From contig MCGE01000024.1 in NCBI GenBank assembly GCA_002105175.1, positions 372,001-436,000 of the forward strand: 64,000 bases of DNA, read 5' to 3'. Of this stretch, positions 48,481-60,215 are shown one piece after another; the stretch's first letter is position 1; every line of letters starts with the position of its first letter. The position numbers and the translations under genes were made by a program. Under the pieces are notes generated by a model. That model made no database searches, was not told where the DNA came from, and saw only the letters and a list, made by a program, of their open reading frames with translations. The DNA comes from Absidia repens. Lineage: Eukaryota; Mucoromycota; Mucoromycetes; Mucorales; Cunninghamellaceae.

Positions 48481-48589
48481 GACTAAACCTAGAGTATACC
48501 AACATGTCCCCCTCCATTACTACGCTTGCCGTTTACCCATCATTCATTCTATTTGATCTCACGTCCATTAAAGGAGGTCAATTATCGTA

Positions 48590-48720
48590 GTTTTTTTTTT
48601 TTTTTTTTCTTTCATGAGATAAATATAAAAGTAGCATGAATAATAGAGTTTTATTGAGATACGACTAAAATAAACCATCAAGCAAAAATATAAATAGAAA
48701 TGTACAAAAAATAAGAGATT
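48590..48720 (+). repeat. Element B-like fragment after T-tract
   Basis: A T20 tract at about 48590-48609 is followed by CATGAGATAAATATAAAAG and GAGTTTTATTGAGATACGAC, which resembles the 36350 element. Too short to define ends. Confidence 0.35.
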
Positions 48721-48887
48721 TATTGATAGGAAGGGATATCCCAAGTCATCAATCCATTGTAGCAGCTCATTCGCTTCAAAAAAAATTAAACTAAACTAGA
48801 AGCTAATGTTGCAAAAGCTAAAGCCAAAATACTAAAACAAAAATAATACGGTATCACGAGACGAATTGGTTTATCAGCACTTGCATT

Positions 48888-49782
48888 CTATTGTTGTTCC
48901 TTGATTTCTTGATCATGGTCGCTTTCTTCCCCACGTTCTGCTGTTGTCGGCGTTTCCTCGGTACTGTTAATCTGTTGATCGATTTGTTTTTGCTGTTGTG
49001 GTAAGAGTTGTTTCGGTAAGTAGGTCAAGCGTGGCGTCGTAGTGGTGGTGATCAAGTAATGTGCCAATTTTTGACGTTGTAAAGAACTTTGCTTTATCTA
49101 AACAAAAAAAAAAAAAAAAATACAAACACAGATGTCAGCAAAAGCAACACTTACCATCCCCCCACCCATCTACCCACAGCCTTCCCATCCCCTCCACACT
49201 CCGCGCAGCGCCCTATCCTTGACTCTGCTTACTCTTCTTTCATCAAGATCGGCCTGTCGTTGTTGGTTCTTCTCAGCGCGTTCCTGTCGACGCTGTAACA
49301 TACTGGCTTGAATGGCTTTCTTTTCTTCCAAAAGTCGTTCCTGCTGTTTCGTATCGATTGCCTGTCGTTTTCGAGCTTGATCTTGATTTTGTTGTTGTGC
49401 CTTGTTGAATTTATCCAAAGTGCCCATGAGCATACCAAACATCCGTTGACCACGTTTTCGTTCATGTACGTTAGATATACTTGATCGTTGCTTGTCGTTC
49501 GTGGAATCCGGGGCTTCGGTTGTGGTTGTGGTTTCTGTGTCATTATTAGTAATATTGGTATCATCTGTCACGGATTGATCGTGGGCAGCATCCTGTGGTG
49601 GTACCTGTTTTTCATGAAAGGAGAAGTTGAAGGTTAGCATGAGGATAATTTATATATATATTTATATATAAATCTAACCGCCCCCCCCCACAGAAACACC
49701 TCCTTACATTGTCTTGGTCTTTATTCTTTTCATCGTCATCAATATGATCTAGCGATCGTTTTCTTTCGGTAGTATTTGACAT
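48888..49782 (-). CDS. Pinin/SDK/memA domain protein
   Basis: Three exons (49782-49708, 49604-49233, 49097-48888) give 218 residues. The pinin core is clear: RGQRMFGMLMGTLDKFNKAQ, followed by a charged helical stretch (ARKRQAIDTKQQERLLEEKK, RRQERAEKNQQRQADLDERR) and SSLQRQKLAHYLITTTTTPR. In animals pinin is a nuclear, splicing-associated protein; fungal members are small like this one. The N-terminus is acidic with a basic ERKRSLDH patch that may serve as nuclear signal, and a T-rich linker precedes the domain. The C-terminus is Q/E-rich without further domains. Confidence 0.85.
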
Positions 49783-50555
49783 CTTTTTATAATAAAACAA
49801 TACGTGTTTCGAGTATTGACACTGAAAAAAATAAGGTGGCGAAAAAGAAACATTTTTTCAATTTAATAGCAGCAACGAGCGGTGATTGAATCGCCTGGCA
49901 CGACAAACACGTTCAGGCGCCGTTCATCCACACTGGAAGATTTTAGATGAAATAAAAAATCAAACGTACATGCTTGATAGCCTTTTGTCGAAAGTATATT
50001 TAGAATTAATCAGAAAATATGGTTTCTGAAGTATTTTTCTTGCAATTTTTTTTTCAACCCGATTGTATTTTATTCGAATTATTTTTTAAAATTGAAAAAT
50101 TTCTCAGAGCACATTGGTCGGTGCAAGACGTGGCGGCCACTCACCAGTTAGGAATTTGAAGTTGAAGTGTGTGTTTAATGGAATGATATTAGACGCTCTG
50201 TCCCACCACCATGTTGTACTTTAGCAGGCGAGTTATTGGAATATACCTATCATGTTCAACGTTTCACTGTTTGTGTGTACGGAAAAATATTATATATATA
50301 AGATGGTATTCGCTTCGCGCCATTTCATAGTTTAACTGGCATCTCCAAACTTTGTGACCCAGTTGGTTTTCATCTTGGGGGGGTAATGAAAAATAATGGA
50401 CCGCGTCTATACAGTATGCCCAATCTGGTGGAGGATAGAATAATTTATAGTGAAGGTTACGGTAGGATCATTGCATATGATTACTAATATAAATGGTAGA
50501 ACAAGAATGGAGCCAGGCTTCATATTAACTATAGAAACGCAATCCAGTTATTAGG
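49783..50555. other. Intergenic region upstream of pinin gene
   Basis: Probable promoter of the pinin gene, then AT-rich DNA with no gene. Sequence from about 50430 becomes similar to the left part of the dispersed repeat. Confidence 0.4.
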
Positions 50556-51275
50556 GTTTAGAGAGAAAAGTAGTCATCATGGATGAGCTAAAACGCTGAT
50601 ACTACTAGGAGTTCATAGAATAGCCATAATGACGGCTTTGCTCTGTATATGATTGGTCAGATAATGGCTAATAAAGAGACATACTTTATTTGAAGGAAAG
50701 CGATAGATACTAAAATAAGAGTATGAGGTTCATGGTAGTAAAGGATCTATTGGAGGTTGCATGAGTGAACCTACTTGGAGCTCTGAAGAGTGTTGAGCGC
50801 TATTTTAAATTGACAGCTGTAACTGGGGATGTCTAATATACCATTCAACAGTTCAAGATACAAGAAATACTGTATCGTAATAGTCAGCGCTAATCAAAGA
50901 GGCGTGATGGTATTAAAATCGGGATCTATTGTGCAAGACATAGTAAAGATTAGTGGGACATTTTTTATTGGCGCAAGTAAAAATATATATATATTTTATT
51001 TACATTATATATATGAAGTATGTATGAAGTATGGGCAGCGAATACTAATTAAGCTAATGCGGTTCCAAAAGCCAACTAACGGTGCAGTAGATCCAAAATA
51101 AAAGCGTTTCACCGTGCATCTTGTAATCCCTTATCCTAAATACCTTTTAAGCGAGCTCTGACACTGATCTAAGATCACCCAAACCTGAAAGAAGTTAATG
51201 ATGAAATTGGAAAAAAGAAAATAAAAGGTGAAGGTAAATAAACTTCACGTGGGCTGGTTTTGAAATGTTTCCATC
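50556..51275 (+). repeat. Dispersed repeat copy R6
   Basis: Diverged copy. It has AGTAGTCATCATGGATGAGC near 50570, GGTCAGATAATGGCTAATAA near 50653, CATACTTTATTTGAAGG near 50680, a core with TGTAATCCCTTATCCTAAAT near 51121 and CTCTGACACTGATCTA, and the CTTCACGTGGGCTGG end near 51243. It ends about 125 bp before the start codon of the pseudouridine synthase gene. Confidence 0.75.
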
Positions 51276-51396
51276 GTCTCTGAATTTTTTTTTTCTCTTG
51301 GAGGTTTTCAATCCCCGTTTTGGATTCATGGATTTTTGGAAAATAGACTTTTATCTCCTTCCTCAACTTTTTCGTTTGTCATATTCACCTTCAAAT

Positions 51397-52278
51397 ATGC
51401 ATCGTATTAGCGCGATACGGTGCAATGGACAACGGTATGATGGCCGTCTTATAGCGTATATTAGACGATTCTGGAGCACTACCGATCACTCAAACAACAC
51501 CGCTCATTATCGCAAGTTCAGTGGTACCTCGACAAAAGGCCTGAATCATCACCATCGACATACTCCTTCCACCACTCAATATTATCCAAGACCGACAGCT
51601 TTAAATGCCACAGCTAATCACACCAATACAAAGAAGGTCAGATATGTTGACGATCTTTCTTCAGCTCGCTACTATTTGGAGAATGGTAAACCATAACTCT
51701 AACATCTTACTCGCTTAGATTCTCATTTCTCTCTCTCTCTCCTTCTCTCTTTATTTTTTTTCTTTTTTTTTTGGTAGGGTTACGGAAAGTCAAACCTTAT
51801 TATTTTGATTATCTTGCTCATGTTAAAGATCGTTGGGTGAATCGATCTTGTTTGAGTGTGCTCAATACTGAGTTTCGTGATCGCAACAGTGAATATTTTG
51901 TAAGTCAACATAGTGTATTAGTATGTCATGCTAACATTTTTCTCGATATACGTGTAGAAAATGGCTATCGAAAAAGGATTTATCACCATCAATGGCCAAA
52001 CAGTGACAAATGACACATTATTCAAAGAAGGGGACACCATGGGCCATAGAGTACATCGCCACGAACCACCAGTGACTGGGGCACCGATCGATATTATACA
52101 CAAAGACGATGATTTATTAGTAATTCAAAAACCTGGCGGGATTCCAGCTCATCCAAGTGGAAGGTATCGACACAACACCGTTGTCCATATCCTGCGGAAA
52201 CAATATGAATTACCATCTTTATATCGTAAGTATAGCACTATGTATATAAGTATAAATTTGATCACTGTCACTCACCGC

Positions 52279-52342
<64 letters not shown>

Positions 52343-53143
52343 TCTGACTTCTTTTTGTTTCTTATCATGGCGATTAGCAATCAACCGACTTGATAGACTT
52401 ACTTCAGGATTGATGATGATAGGTCTCAATTCCAAAAAGGCCCGATCAATACAGCAAGAAATGCAATCTGGATCCATTGAAAAGGAATACCTATGTCGTG
52501 TGGATGGTGAATTTCCCATGTACGAAGAAAAAAGTGGAAAAAAAATGGGGGACAGGTATTTATATATTAACGTGGTCCTTCTTTGAAACATAGTGGCCGT
52601 ATTGTGTGTGAAGCCCCCATGAAAACAATTGCATTCAAATTCTCATTTCAGTATGTGGATTTTGGTCCTGGCAGCAAACATAGCAAGACAATATTTGAAA
52701 GAATACACTACAATGGCCGAACCAGTCTGGTAAGGTGTCGCCCCATTACTGGTCGCACGCATCAACTTCGAGTGCACCTTCGCTATCTTGGGTATCCTAT
52801 TGCCAATGACCCTGTTTATGGTCGTCACACCCCTTGGTCTTCTCAAATTGATGCTATCCATCCTTCGCCCTCTTCCCCGGAACCTTGTTTTTCTTCAGTG
52901 GTTGAGAAGATGATGGAAAAAACCAGCTTTGATTCTTTGGACGTCTCTGATGGTCAACCACGGTGTGATGATTGTCACAGTTTGCTTGTTGAAGATCCAC
53001 TGCCATCTCAAGATCTTGGGATCTGGCTGCATGCAAAGCGCTATTCTGGGCTACATTGGTCTTTCGATACCGGTGATTCTCTTCCGTCTTGGACTCATTT
53101 GGATTTTGACATGGATCGAAAAATTATCCCAGCTTATATGTAG
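51397..53143 (+). CDS. RluA-family tRNA pseudouridine synthase (Pus9/Rib2-like)
   Basis: Five exons (51397-51685, 51778-51899, 51958-52225, 52378-52519, 52594-53143) give 456 residues. The region before the catalytic domain reads VKPYYFDYLAHVKDRWVNRS, FRDRNSEYFKMAIEKGFITI and INGQTVTNDTLFKEGD, an S4-like part typical of Pus8/Pus9. The catalytic motif is INRLDRLTSGL with D232, and RPITGRTHQLRVHLRYLGYP and NDPVYG are the other RluA motifs. Yeast Pus9 and Pus8 modify U32 of mitochondrial and cytoplasmic tRNAs. The first 30 residues (MHRISAIRCNGQRYDGRLIA and on) are basic, with no acidic residue before D15, so a mitochondrial presequence is possible. Two upstream in-frame ATGs add low-complexity sequence and were not chosen. 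Intron 3 contains a (TC)n run of about 64 bp. Confidence 0.88.
52277..52341. repeat. (TC)n tract inside an intron
   Basis: A nearly pure CT dinucleotide run that forms an extended polypyrimidine stretch before the acceptor at 52377 of the pseudouridine synthase gene. Confidence 0.9.
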
Positions 53144-53224
53144 ATATTAGATTAGTTTAGGTTGCTTTGTTTATATCTTAGACACATTGTATCATTGATT
53201 TTGTCTTTTTTATTATTAATTGAT

Positions 53225-53820
53225 TAATAAAATTCATATATATTGATACATGAATCATTCTTGTTTGATGCTGCCTAATAAAATATGATGATCCATCAGA
53301 TTTTTTTATACAATACGGTGTGGGTATACTCATTTCACAAGACAAACTAATCGTATGAGACACAACTTAAAAGTAAAACGACAAGACCTATTTTATTCAG
53401 ATGCAGTTACATATATAATATAAAAAGAAATAAACTAAACTAATGCTAGTATAATGGTAATGCCATGACACGTATATAAATGTGAGGCAATAAGGAATAT
53501 GTATGGATGAGTGTGGGGTCGGTGGAAATACTTGTTGTGATATAAACATACCGAGATACCAATCGGAAGGCACGTTGATAAACGGCGTCAGTGACAAAAT
53601 TTCATACATTTTGTGGCCTCTCGCTGAACTGCAAAGTCTGGCCCTTTTTTCATTTCGCTTTAACCCTCCCCCAACGCGATGTTCCAGAAATCCATTAATT
53701 TGTTTGATATAACATCGCTACACATAACATAATAATGATATTAGTCACAATAACGATGTAATTCGTTTTCCCGTTGATAGTGTTATTGTGGGTTCCTACT
53801 GTGGACAAAAGCATAAACAA
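53225..53820 (+). repeat. Element B copy fused to the outer flank of the main repeat
   Basis: Begins with GGTGTGGGTATACTCATTTC near 53320, CTATTTTATTCAGATGCAG near 53390 and AACTAAACTAATGC, and ends with TTTTGTGGCCTCTCGCTGAAC near 53608, TTTTCATTTCGCTTTAACC and CCGTTGATAGTGTTATTGTG near 53772, as in R2 and R5 beyond their CACGTG ends. The core and A/G tract are missing, as if deleted internally. Confidence 0.55.
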
Positions 53821-54700
53821 CAACAAAAAACAAAAACAGGCAAAGGCGAAGGCAAATGAGTGTTTAAATTCATTAATATCTTCTTTAATTAATTTTTTTT
53901 TATGGGAATGTGAAATGGCGCTCTAAAATATTACTATAGATCATCACACGATCCAAATCAAAAGTACCTAACGAGCAAAACAACCCAATAATATTAATAA
54001 TAAGAGTATACAAGTAAATATAAATGCATCATCCATACACAATCAGGTTGCAGTATATAATAAAGTGATTGCTATTTTTTATTCAATTAAGGCATAGTGG
54101 TAAAAATAGATCTATGTGATAGAGGAAGCAAAAATAAAACCATAACTAATATGATACTGGTGGGCCTAACAAAGATACCAATAGTGAGATGGGATTGTAT
54201 GTATTGTTTGTTGAATGAACATAACATAAGGGAGACTAGTTCAAGGAAAGAGGAGAATTCATTCTATTTTGAGTGACATTCTTTTCTACAATGAAGGTTT
54301 GCTTACGCTAAACTAGATTTAGGTACAGTAGTCCATGTTACGTCGAAAATCATCATATCTTCGATCTTGTATTGGTATCCATGATAATTGCTTTAAAAGG
54401 AAGCGGAGTTTCACAACAAAGCGATTGGTAGAATGTATGGGATGGCGGGGTGGTGTAAAAGGAACAGAGAGCGACCCTGGCGCTTCCGTTGCATGGTGCG
54501 ACTTGCTCTAAAAAGAAGAGGCCGTCACTAATGAATAGTGCCAGTTTCCAACATGAGAATAGAAATACCATGTCGATCATATGGTTAGTTGCGAAGAAAG
54601 AAAAAAAAAAAAGGAAAAAAAAAAAGACAACATCCCCATTTTTGTAACCTCCAGAAAAAAGAGCACACGAATGACAGATTCAAATGACAGTTAAGGAGAA
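53821..54700. other. Intergenic, no gene recognised
   Basis: AT-rich sequence. A minus-strand open frame of 75 codons at 54353-54580 has no family resemblance. The part next to 54700 may belong to the repeat's outer flank. Confidence 0.4.
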
Positions 54701-55600
54701 TTTAAAAGCCGCTCAGGTGAAATATTTTATTTCTCTCTTGCGCCTATTCTATTTTTTCTGCTCTCTTTCTTTTTTTTTTTTGTTTTTTTTTTTTTTTTTT
54801 TTTTTTTTCATTTCAATTTTTCTTCACCATTCAACCTCCATGGGGTTATTTTGGACGTAGAATTGTATCAGGACTAGTTTAGAAGAGTTTTTAGCTCAGG
54901 GATTACAAGATGCATGGGAGAACTCTTTCATTTTGGATCTAGGATCTGAAGGCATCATTAGTTGGTCTTTGGAGCCTTCATTAGCTTAGTTTGGTGTTAG
55001 CTTGTCTCTATATCTGAATAAAATATGTCTCTTTTGCTTGTTTCAATGAAATATGTCTCATTAGTCTCAATTATTCCTTGTATTTTATGTACAGTACGCG
55101 AGAATCCCTTTCATTACAATTAAAGATCTCCCTCAAGCGCTGTACACATGGATCCCTTTTTATTATTACCCACTTTTGCTCTTCTTATCCATTATACAAT
55201 ATATCCCTTGTTAGAATAGTCCCTTTAGATGCTGAGCATTCTTCACGTCTCCCAATAGTCTCCCTCATGCCACTACTATAGATCCCCTTGTTTCATGCAA
55301 TTGACGCCATACTCTTCATTTAGCATTAATCATTAAAGTTACTATGCTTCAATAAAATATATATACTTTATATCCATACTCTGAACTGTTAGATTGTGAA
55401 TAACTACTATCATTACTTATTTATCACCGTCCTATCAAAGACTCTCTTTCTAATTCACCCATGATAAATATTTTTCTCCTGAAGAATACTAGCAACTGAT
55501 GAGTAGTTTTAAATTACGCAGTAGCAAAGGGTAATGTAGCCTATTCATGGTCCATTAATCATATTAATGAATCTAGGCTGTGTCGTGAGAGTAGTTACAA
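54700..55600 (-). repeat. Dispersed repeat copy R9 (reverse orientation)
   Basis: A degraded end (GCCGCTCAGGTGAAATATT near 54710), a pyrimidine tract with long T runs to about 54830, the core with AGGACTAGTTTAGAAGAG and TTTTAGCTCAGGGATTACAA near 54889, TTTCATTTTGGATCTAGGAT, then GAATAAAATATGTCTC near 55016 and TTCAATAAAATATATA near 55350 in the subrepeat part. Non-coding. Confidence 0.8.
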
Positions 55601-55961
55601 CAATTATTAAGGATAAATTTCTCTTTCTTTCTGCCTTACATTGTCGATAACCTTTCTCCAAGATCCCCAGTGACTCACTGACTACTCTAGTTTACATCAT
55701 ACGAAATATGGGCCTATTTTTGATATACCATTTATATTAATTAATCTAAACAGTACTGCCATCGCCTCTTCCATATATAATAGTATAGCTTCAACAAGAC
55801 TGGCCATAATCTATAACTAGTTCGTTATATTTTTTTACTAGTATTGGTCCAATAACAAAGAACATAAAAACCTAAGCGAGAACCAGCTGTGTCCCGAAGA
55901 CTTCACGTCAACGTGGAAGCGCGCCTGAGACTTTTTATCTTTCCCCTATCTTTTTTTTTAA

Positions 55962-56020
<59 letters not shown>

Positions 56021-56340
56021 CAAGCACAGACAAAATACCCAATCAACGAGCGATGAGCACGACAGTTAAATCTCCAAGGTACTCCTACCAAAGTGTCAAA
56101 TGACGAAGGAGTCTAACCCTATACCATCAATCCTCCCCCCCCCGTTTTGATACCCAGTAAATCGAAGATTTTCCAAAACTCCAGCGTAGCGTCGGAGCGT
56201 TTATTTTATTGATAAAAAGAGTGATGAATACAAATACAAATGCAGATATAAATAATACAAACAGAAGAGGGGAAAGCATATAATAAAACATAACAATAAC
56301 AGTGATAGGAGTAAAAAGGTAATCTACATGATGTCAATTT
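55600..56340. other. Intergenic with CA/TA microsatellite
   Basis: (CA)n with one G at about 55961-56010 followed by (TA)n. C-rich near 56135. No gene; the last 150 bp is the 3' flank of the dynactin gene, with TTTATT signals for the minus strand near 56200. Confidence 0.5.
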
Positions 56341-58390
56341 TTAGGAACAGACTTCACCGAGATCAACCAAACACCAGAAGGAATAATGTTTTGTTTTTTC
56401 ATCATCCATACGTATTGAAGAGTTTGCTTTCCTTGATCCATTCAAGCTGCTGTCCATGTCAACGTTATCAATTTCGTCCTGATCAATATCTCCTGATGAT
56501 ATGTCCATTCTATCTTCATCCGATCTATAGTTGCAAGTTACTAACAATGGAAACTATTGATGTAAAATATTGCCAAATAAAAAAAAAAAATTAAGTAACT
56601 AGTAACCAACCTTTTTACATAGTCATCCATTTCCCCCGCCTCTCCCAACACAAACTCTCTCTCTTTTTTTTTTTTTTTTGTTCTTTTTCTTCTCTTTGTT
56701 ACCTTAAATTCACCAGGCTTTTTGGGAATCGCTTCAATAATGACGCTAGTGGAGTTGCTTCGTTTTTCGTAAATCCCGGTTGTCCATGAGGCCGATGGGA
56801 TTTTTGGATCATGACCACCAAGATGATCCATCTCATCGTCATATTCGATTGTTTCATTGTATGCGTTGACGGTAAAGTGAGGAGAGAGGATTGTCACACA
56901 GCCGTTCACAGCCGAAGGAGGAGAGTTGTCCAAAGGAGCCTGATCGAAAGATGGCGTTCGGCCAACGAGTTGAGGGGTGGCCAAGGTGACACTGATTTCT
57001 TCGTACAGAGGGTTGGTGAATTTCAAGGCAAACTGGGTGGCAATGCCGGGGTTTAATACTAAAGGTTGCTGTTGTTGCTGAGCCTCTGATGCTGTCCCTA
57101 TGTTGATGATGGTGATGGTGGGGATATGATTCATTGCTACAAGTTTGATCTTGAATCGGGTGGTCTGTGCTTTTTGTTCTGGCTTGATCAATATATGTCG
57201 GCAGGTCCTGCATCGTTTGGATCGTTTGACACAAAGATGAATACGCTGTGGGTAAAGCTGATCCACTTGATAAGGCTGATCATGTAGCTGAGTGCATCGT
57301 TGAACCAAAGTAGAAATACGGTCCATGTTGCGTAACCCCATCAATGATTCCCGTGTGATCACGTCTTTGTTTGGTACCTGGACACTGGCTTCATATGTCG
57401 TAATGTCATCCAATTTTCGCTGTACTTGTTGATGATGAAGTTCATTTGCTGAATGGTGTAATTCGCTGTAAATGTTGCTGCCACCGCCACCTATAAATTT
57501 GTTGATGTTACCAGAGCTTGAGAAGGATAAAAGGCTGCTTAGGGAGGGAGGGGCGGCGTTCACTCGCAAATGCTTGTCAAAATGCTCCTTCAAGTGATCA
57601 AATTCCTGGACATCCGGTAAGGCCTTTTCGTTTTTCTGTAACTGCGCTATTTTTTTTTTAAAAAAAAGCAAAAATAAATAATCACTAAAATTACAATCAT
57701 ATAAAAAAGGAAAATGGACTTACATGCAAGACTTGTTGGTTTTTCAAACACCATTCCAATTTCCTGGGAGTTCCATCGACAAACATTACAAGCCAAAAAA
57801 TAAGTACTAGAGTTCGGAGCAGAAGAGGAAATGGGTGTTATTTCTTGAGAAGCCATAACCGCAAGAGTGTTGCAACAAATAGGGCACTGAAAGCAATTTC
57901 GCGCGCATCGATTCTGTTCGCTTTTGACACTGGCTGTAGGCACCTAACAAAGAGTGAGAAGAAGAACTATAAAAAATAGGCATAGGAAGTCCATATTGAT
58001 ACAATCAGCGAATTATTTCTTTACCTCAAACAGACAGTTGGGGCAGTAATATGACAAAATTTCATCCTGTACACAACAAGGGCACCTGATTTCATGACAG
58101 TCCTCACAGAAATAGAGTCGTGATAAAGGATACAAATAGGCAGATGCATGGCGTGATAGTAGTAGACGTCCCGTATCGATAGCCGAGTTTCTCTCAGGTG
58201 GATCCGGCAACTCCGAATTGGAAGGAGAGTGTTCTTGAGAGAGTGATGATAGTGAGAGATTGGTGTTGCTTTTGCCGTCGTCAACAAGTTCTACGTTTTT
58301 ACCCGGTCGTTTTTGTCCTTGGTTAACGGAATTCAAGCTAGAACAATCACAATGATAATGGATAAAGGGAATAGATGTTTTGGTATTCAT
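56341..58390 (-). CDS. Dynactin subunit 4 (p62)
   Basis: Four exons (58390-58025, 57943-57724, 57646-56703, 56553-56341) give 580 residues. The Cys-rich N-terminal zinc region is clear: YPLSRLYFCEDCHEIRCPCC, SYYCPNCLFEV, FQCPICCNTL and FLACNVCRWNSQEIG. Later parts include RRSKRCRTCR-like CVKRSKRCRTCRHILIKPEQ, beta-rich VAMNHIPTITI, and the C-terminal FPLLVTCNYRS and YSFWCLVDLGEV that end p62 proteins. It is part of the pointed-end complex of dynactin, which links dynein to cargo. The last exon adds an acidic insertion (SSGDIDQDEIDNVDMDSS). MNTKTS at 58390 was chosen over a longer hydrophobic frame extension. Confidence 0.9.
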
Positions 58391-58713
58391 AGATATGGGT
58401 ATTGATGTCAACAAATAAAAATAAAAGAGAGCGAAAAAAAAGGCACAAAATATAGAATCACGGTAATTTAATTCCCGCTGCGCAGAATTCACACATACGC
58501 GCCCAAGTTTTACAACAGAAGTAAAAGGGTAATAGTGCACACAGTGAATCATCATAGAAGTAATAATGATAAAAAGTCAGCATTATTTATTTTCATTAAA
58601 TAAAATAAAAGTATATAATCAAATGGGTAAAACTAATTCTATTCGTAGCATGAGGAAGAGGGATAATTAAAAATCTAACCACTTTTTGAGGAAGTTTTGT
58701 CCAGTGAGATGAA
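58391..58713. other. Intergenic between dynactin p62 and lipase genes
   Basis: Upstream region of the dynactin gene and 3' flank of the lipase gene; AAATAAAATAAAAG near 58599. No gene. Confidence 0.5.
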
Positions 58714-60144
58714 TCAAAGGTTACCAGGACCAAGAGGACCACCGAGCAAACCTAACAAAGCATCCAAGACAGCTTTTCCAAAGACTCCCAGAGCACCAGG
58801 GTCCAAAAGCGAGGTAATAGTAGTACGAGCAGAGCAGCCAGCATGGACAGCGGCACCTTTGAAACGGTCTTCCAAATACATGATGGCATTGGCGGCTCCA
58901 GTAATAAACAATATAATGTGTTCCGAAGCTTCATCTTTGACAAATTCAATTGTAGCACCGTTCTTGCACCATTTTTTGTATACGTCGGCAGCTGGGCTAT
59001 ATGGGACCACCTCGTCGTGCTTAGCGTGATACATAAAGAGAGGCACCTTGGGGGTATCGCCACGACCCAGTACACTAGCTTCCAATATCTTCTTGGCCAC
59101 AGGTGCATTAGTATAGTCAGGTCGAGTGACATAGTCATCCATGTTTTGGAAGGCATAGTTGAGTACCAAACGGGTCAGACATAGATCCTTGGCCTTATAA
59201 AACGCTTTCTTCTTTTCGGGCTTGATGATAGAGTCCACATAGGTAGCGAGTTCAGGGTATTGATTTGTCAGGCCAATAATGCCACTAGGTGCAAGACCGG
59301 CAAAAGGACCACCACCAACCGCATTCAATGTCTTGTTGAGATCGACAGGAAGCCCTCCCAAAGCAGCACCAATGAATTTGAGTTCGGGAGCATATGAAGG
59401 TTGTAATTGCACAGCCCAACCAGTAGCAAGAGCACCACCAGAGTAACCCCATAATTGAGTGTCAGCATCAGCCTTGAGCTTGGTTTGATTCCCGCTGGAC
59501 AAAACGGCTCTGACTGCATCAAGTACACCATGGCCCGCCATTGCACCGACCGTAAAAGCAGCATTTGATCCTTCATAGTCAGCAGTATTAACGTACCAAC
59601 CGCGTTCAAGAAGACTGTCCATGAATAAGAGTTCGGCTTGAGTAATCACACCTTTTAGACCAGCACCAGTCTTGAGTACATAGGATGGCGCACATGAGGG
59701 ACTTGGAGAATCCATCATGACTTGATAGGTCACCAATTTGCTGGGGTCGGCATTATGGGGAACAATCAAAGTAGTTGCGGTTGTGATGGGTTTACCGAGA
59801 GCATCAGTGGTTCGATAAAGGAATTGATAAGCATTGTCGATATTTTGAGGAAGAAGAAAAGCAGACAATGATTTTTTGTCCAGTCGCCGAGTCCTCAAGA
59901 TTTTTCCAGGGGCTTCTTTTTCAAATCCCGCCGGGGGATTGTAAAATGAATCTTCAGAGATGGCTGAATTTTTGTGGGGTGCGGCCTGAACTACACTAAT
60001 CATCACCAAGCAAAGGCAGAGAATTACTGCAATGTATCGGCCAATAGAATAACCCTATAAGAAAAAAAAACAAATGATACAGGTAAATAAATAGTATAAA
60101 CATTTGATGGCTTTAATCGACATTGTATGATTCTCTTTTACCAT
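58714..60144 (-). CDS. Secreted LIP-family triacylglycerol lipase
   Basis: Two exons: 60144-60142, which is just the ATG, and 60054-58714; together 447 residues. The spliced N-terminus MGYSIGRYIAVILCLCLVMI, then SVVQA, is a good signal peptide, and without this splice it is lost. The alpha/beta hydrolase core matches secretory fungal LIP lipases (Candida Lip/CalA-type): YRTTDALGKPITTATTLIVP, SPSCAPSYVLKTGAG and WGYSGGALATGWAVQLQPSY with nucleophile S206, then D348 (HAKHDEVVPY) and H380 (EASEHI) as likely catalytic partners. The cap domain lies between about 230 and 310. The enzyme would hydrolyse lipids outside the cell. It could also be a feruloyl or other esterase of the fold. Confidence 0.88.
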
Positions 60145-60208
60145 GTTACAAATGTGTTTAATTAAATTCAGGTACGGAGTGAGAGATGAACAAATTAGCT
60201 GCATCAGT

Positions 60209-60215
60209 TTTTATA
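60209..60215 (-). promoter_or_regulatory. TATA box of the lipase gene
   Basis: TATAAAA on the minus strand, 65 bp upstream of the ATG at 60144. An in-frame ATG further upstream (60204) lies only about 5 bp after this box and would be in the promoter, which supports the chosen start. Confidence 0.55.

Noticed and set aside
51265..51396. Longer N-terminus for the pseudouridine synthase (ATGs at 51265 and 51328)
   Set aside because: The extra residues come from T-rich DNA just after repeat R6 and look like untranslated leader.
58391..58555. Longer N-terminus for dynactin p62 (from 58555)
   Set aside because: It adds a hydrophobic, aromatic stretch unlike p62; the MNTKTS start gives the expected soluble N-terminus.
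60145..60206. Upstream in-frame ATG of the lipase gene at 60204
   Set aside because: It lies about 5 bp after the TATA box, so it is most likely not transcribed, and it would bury the signal peptide.
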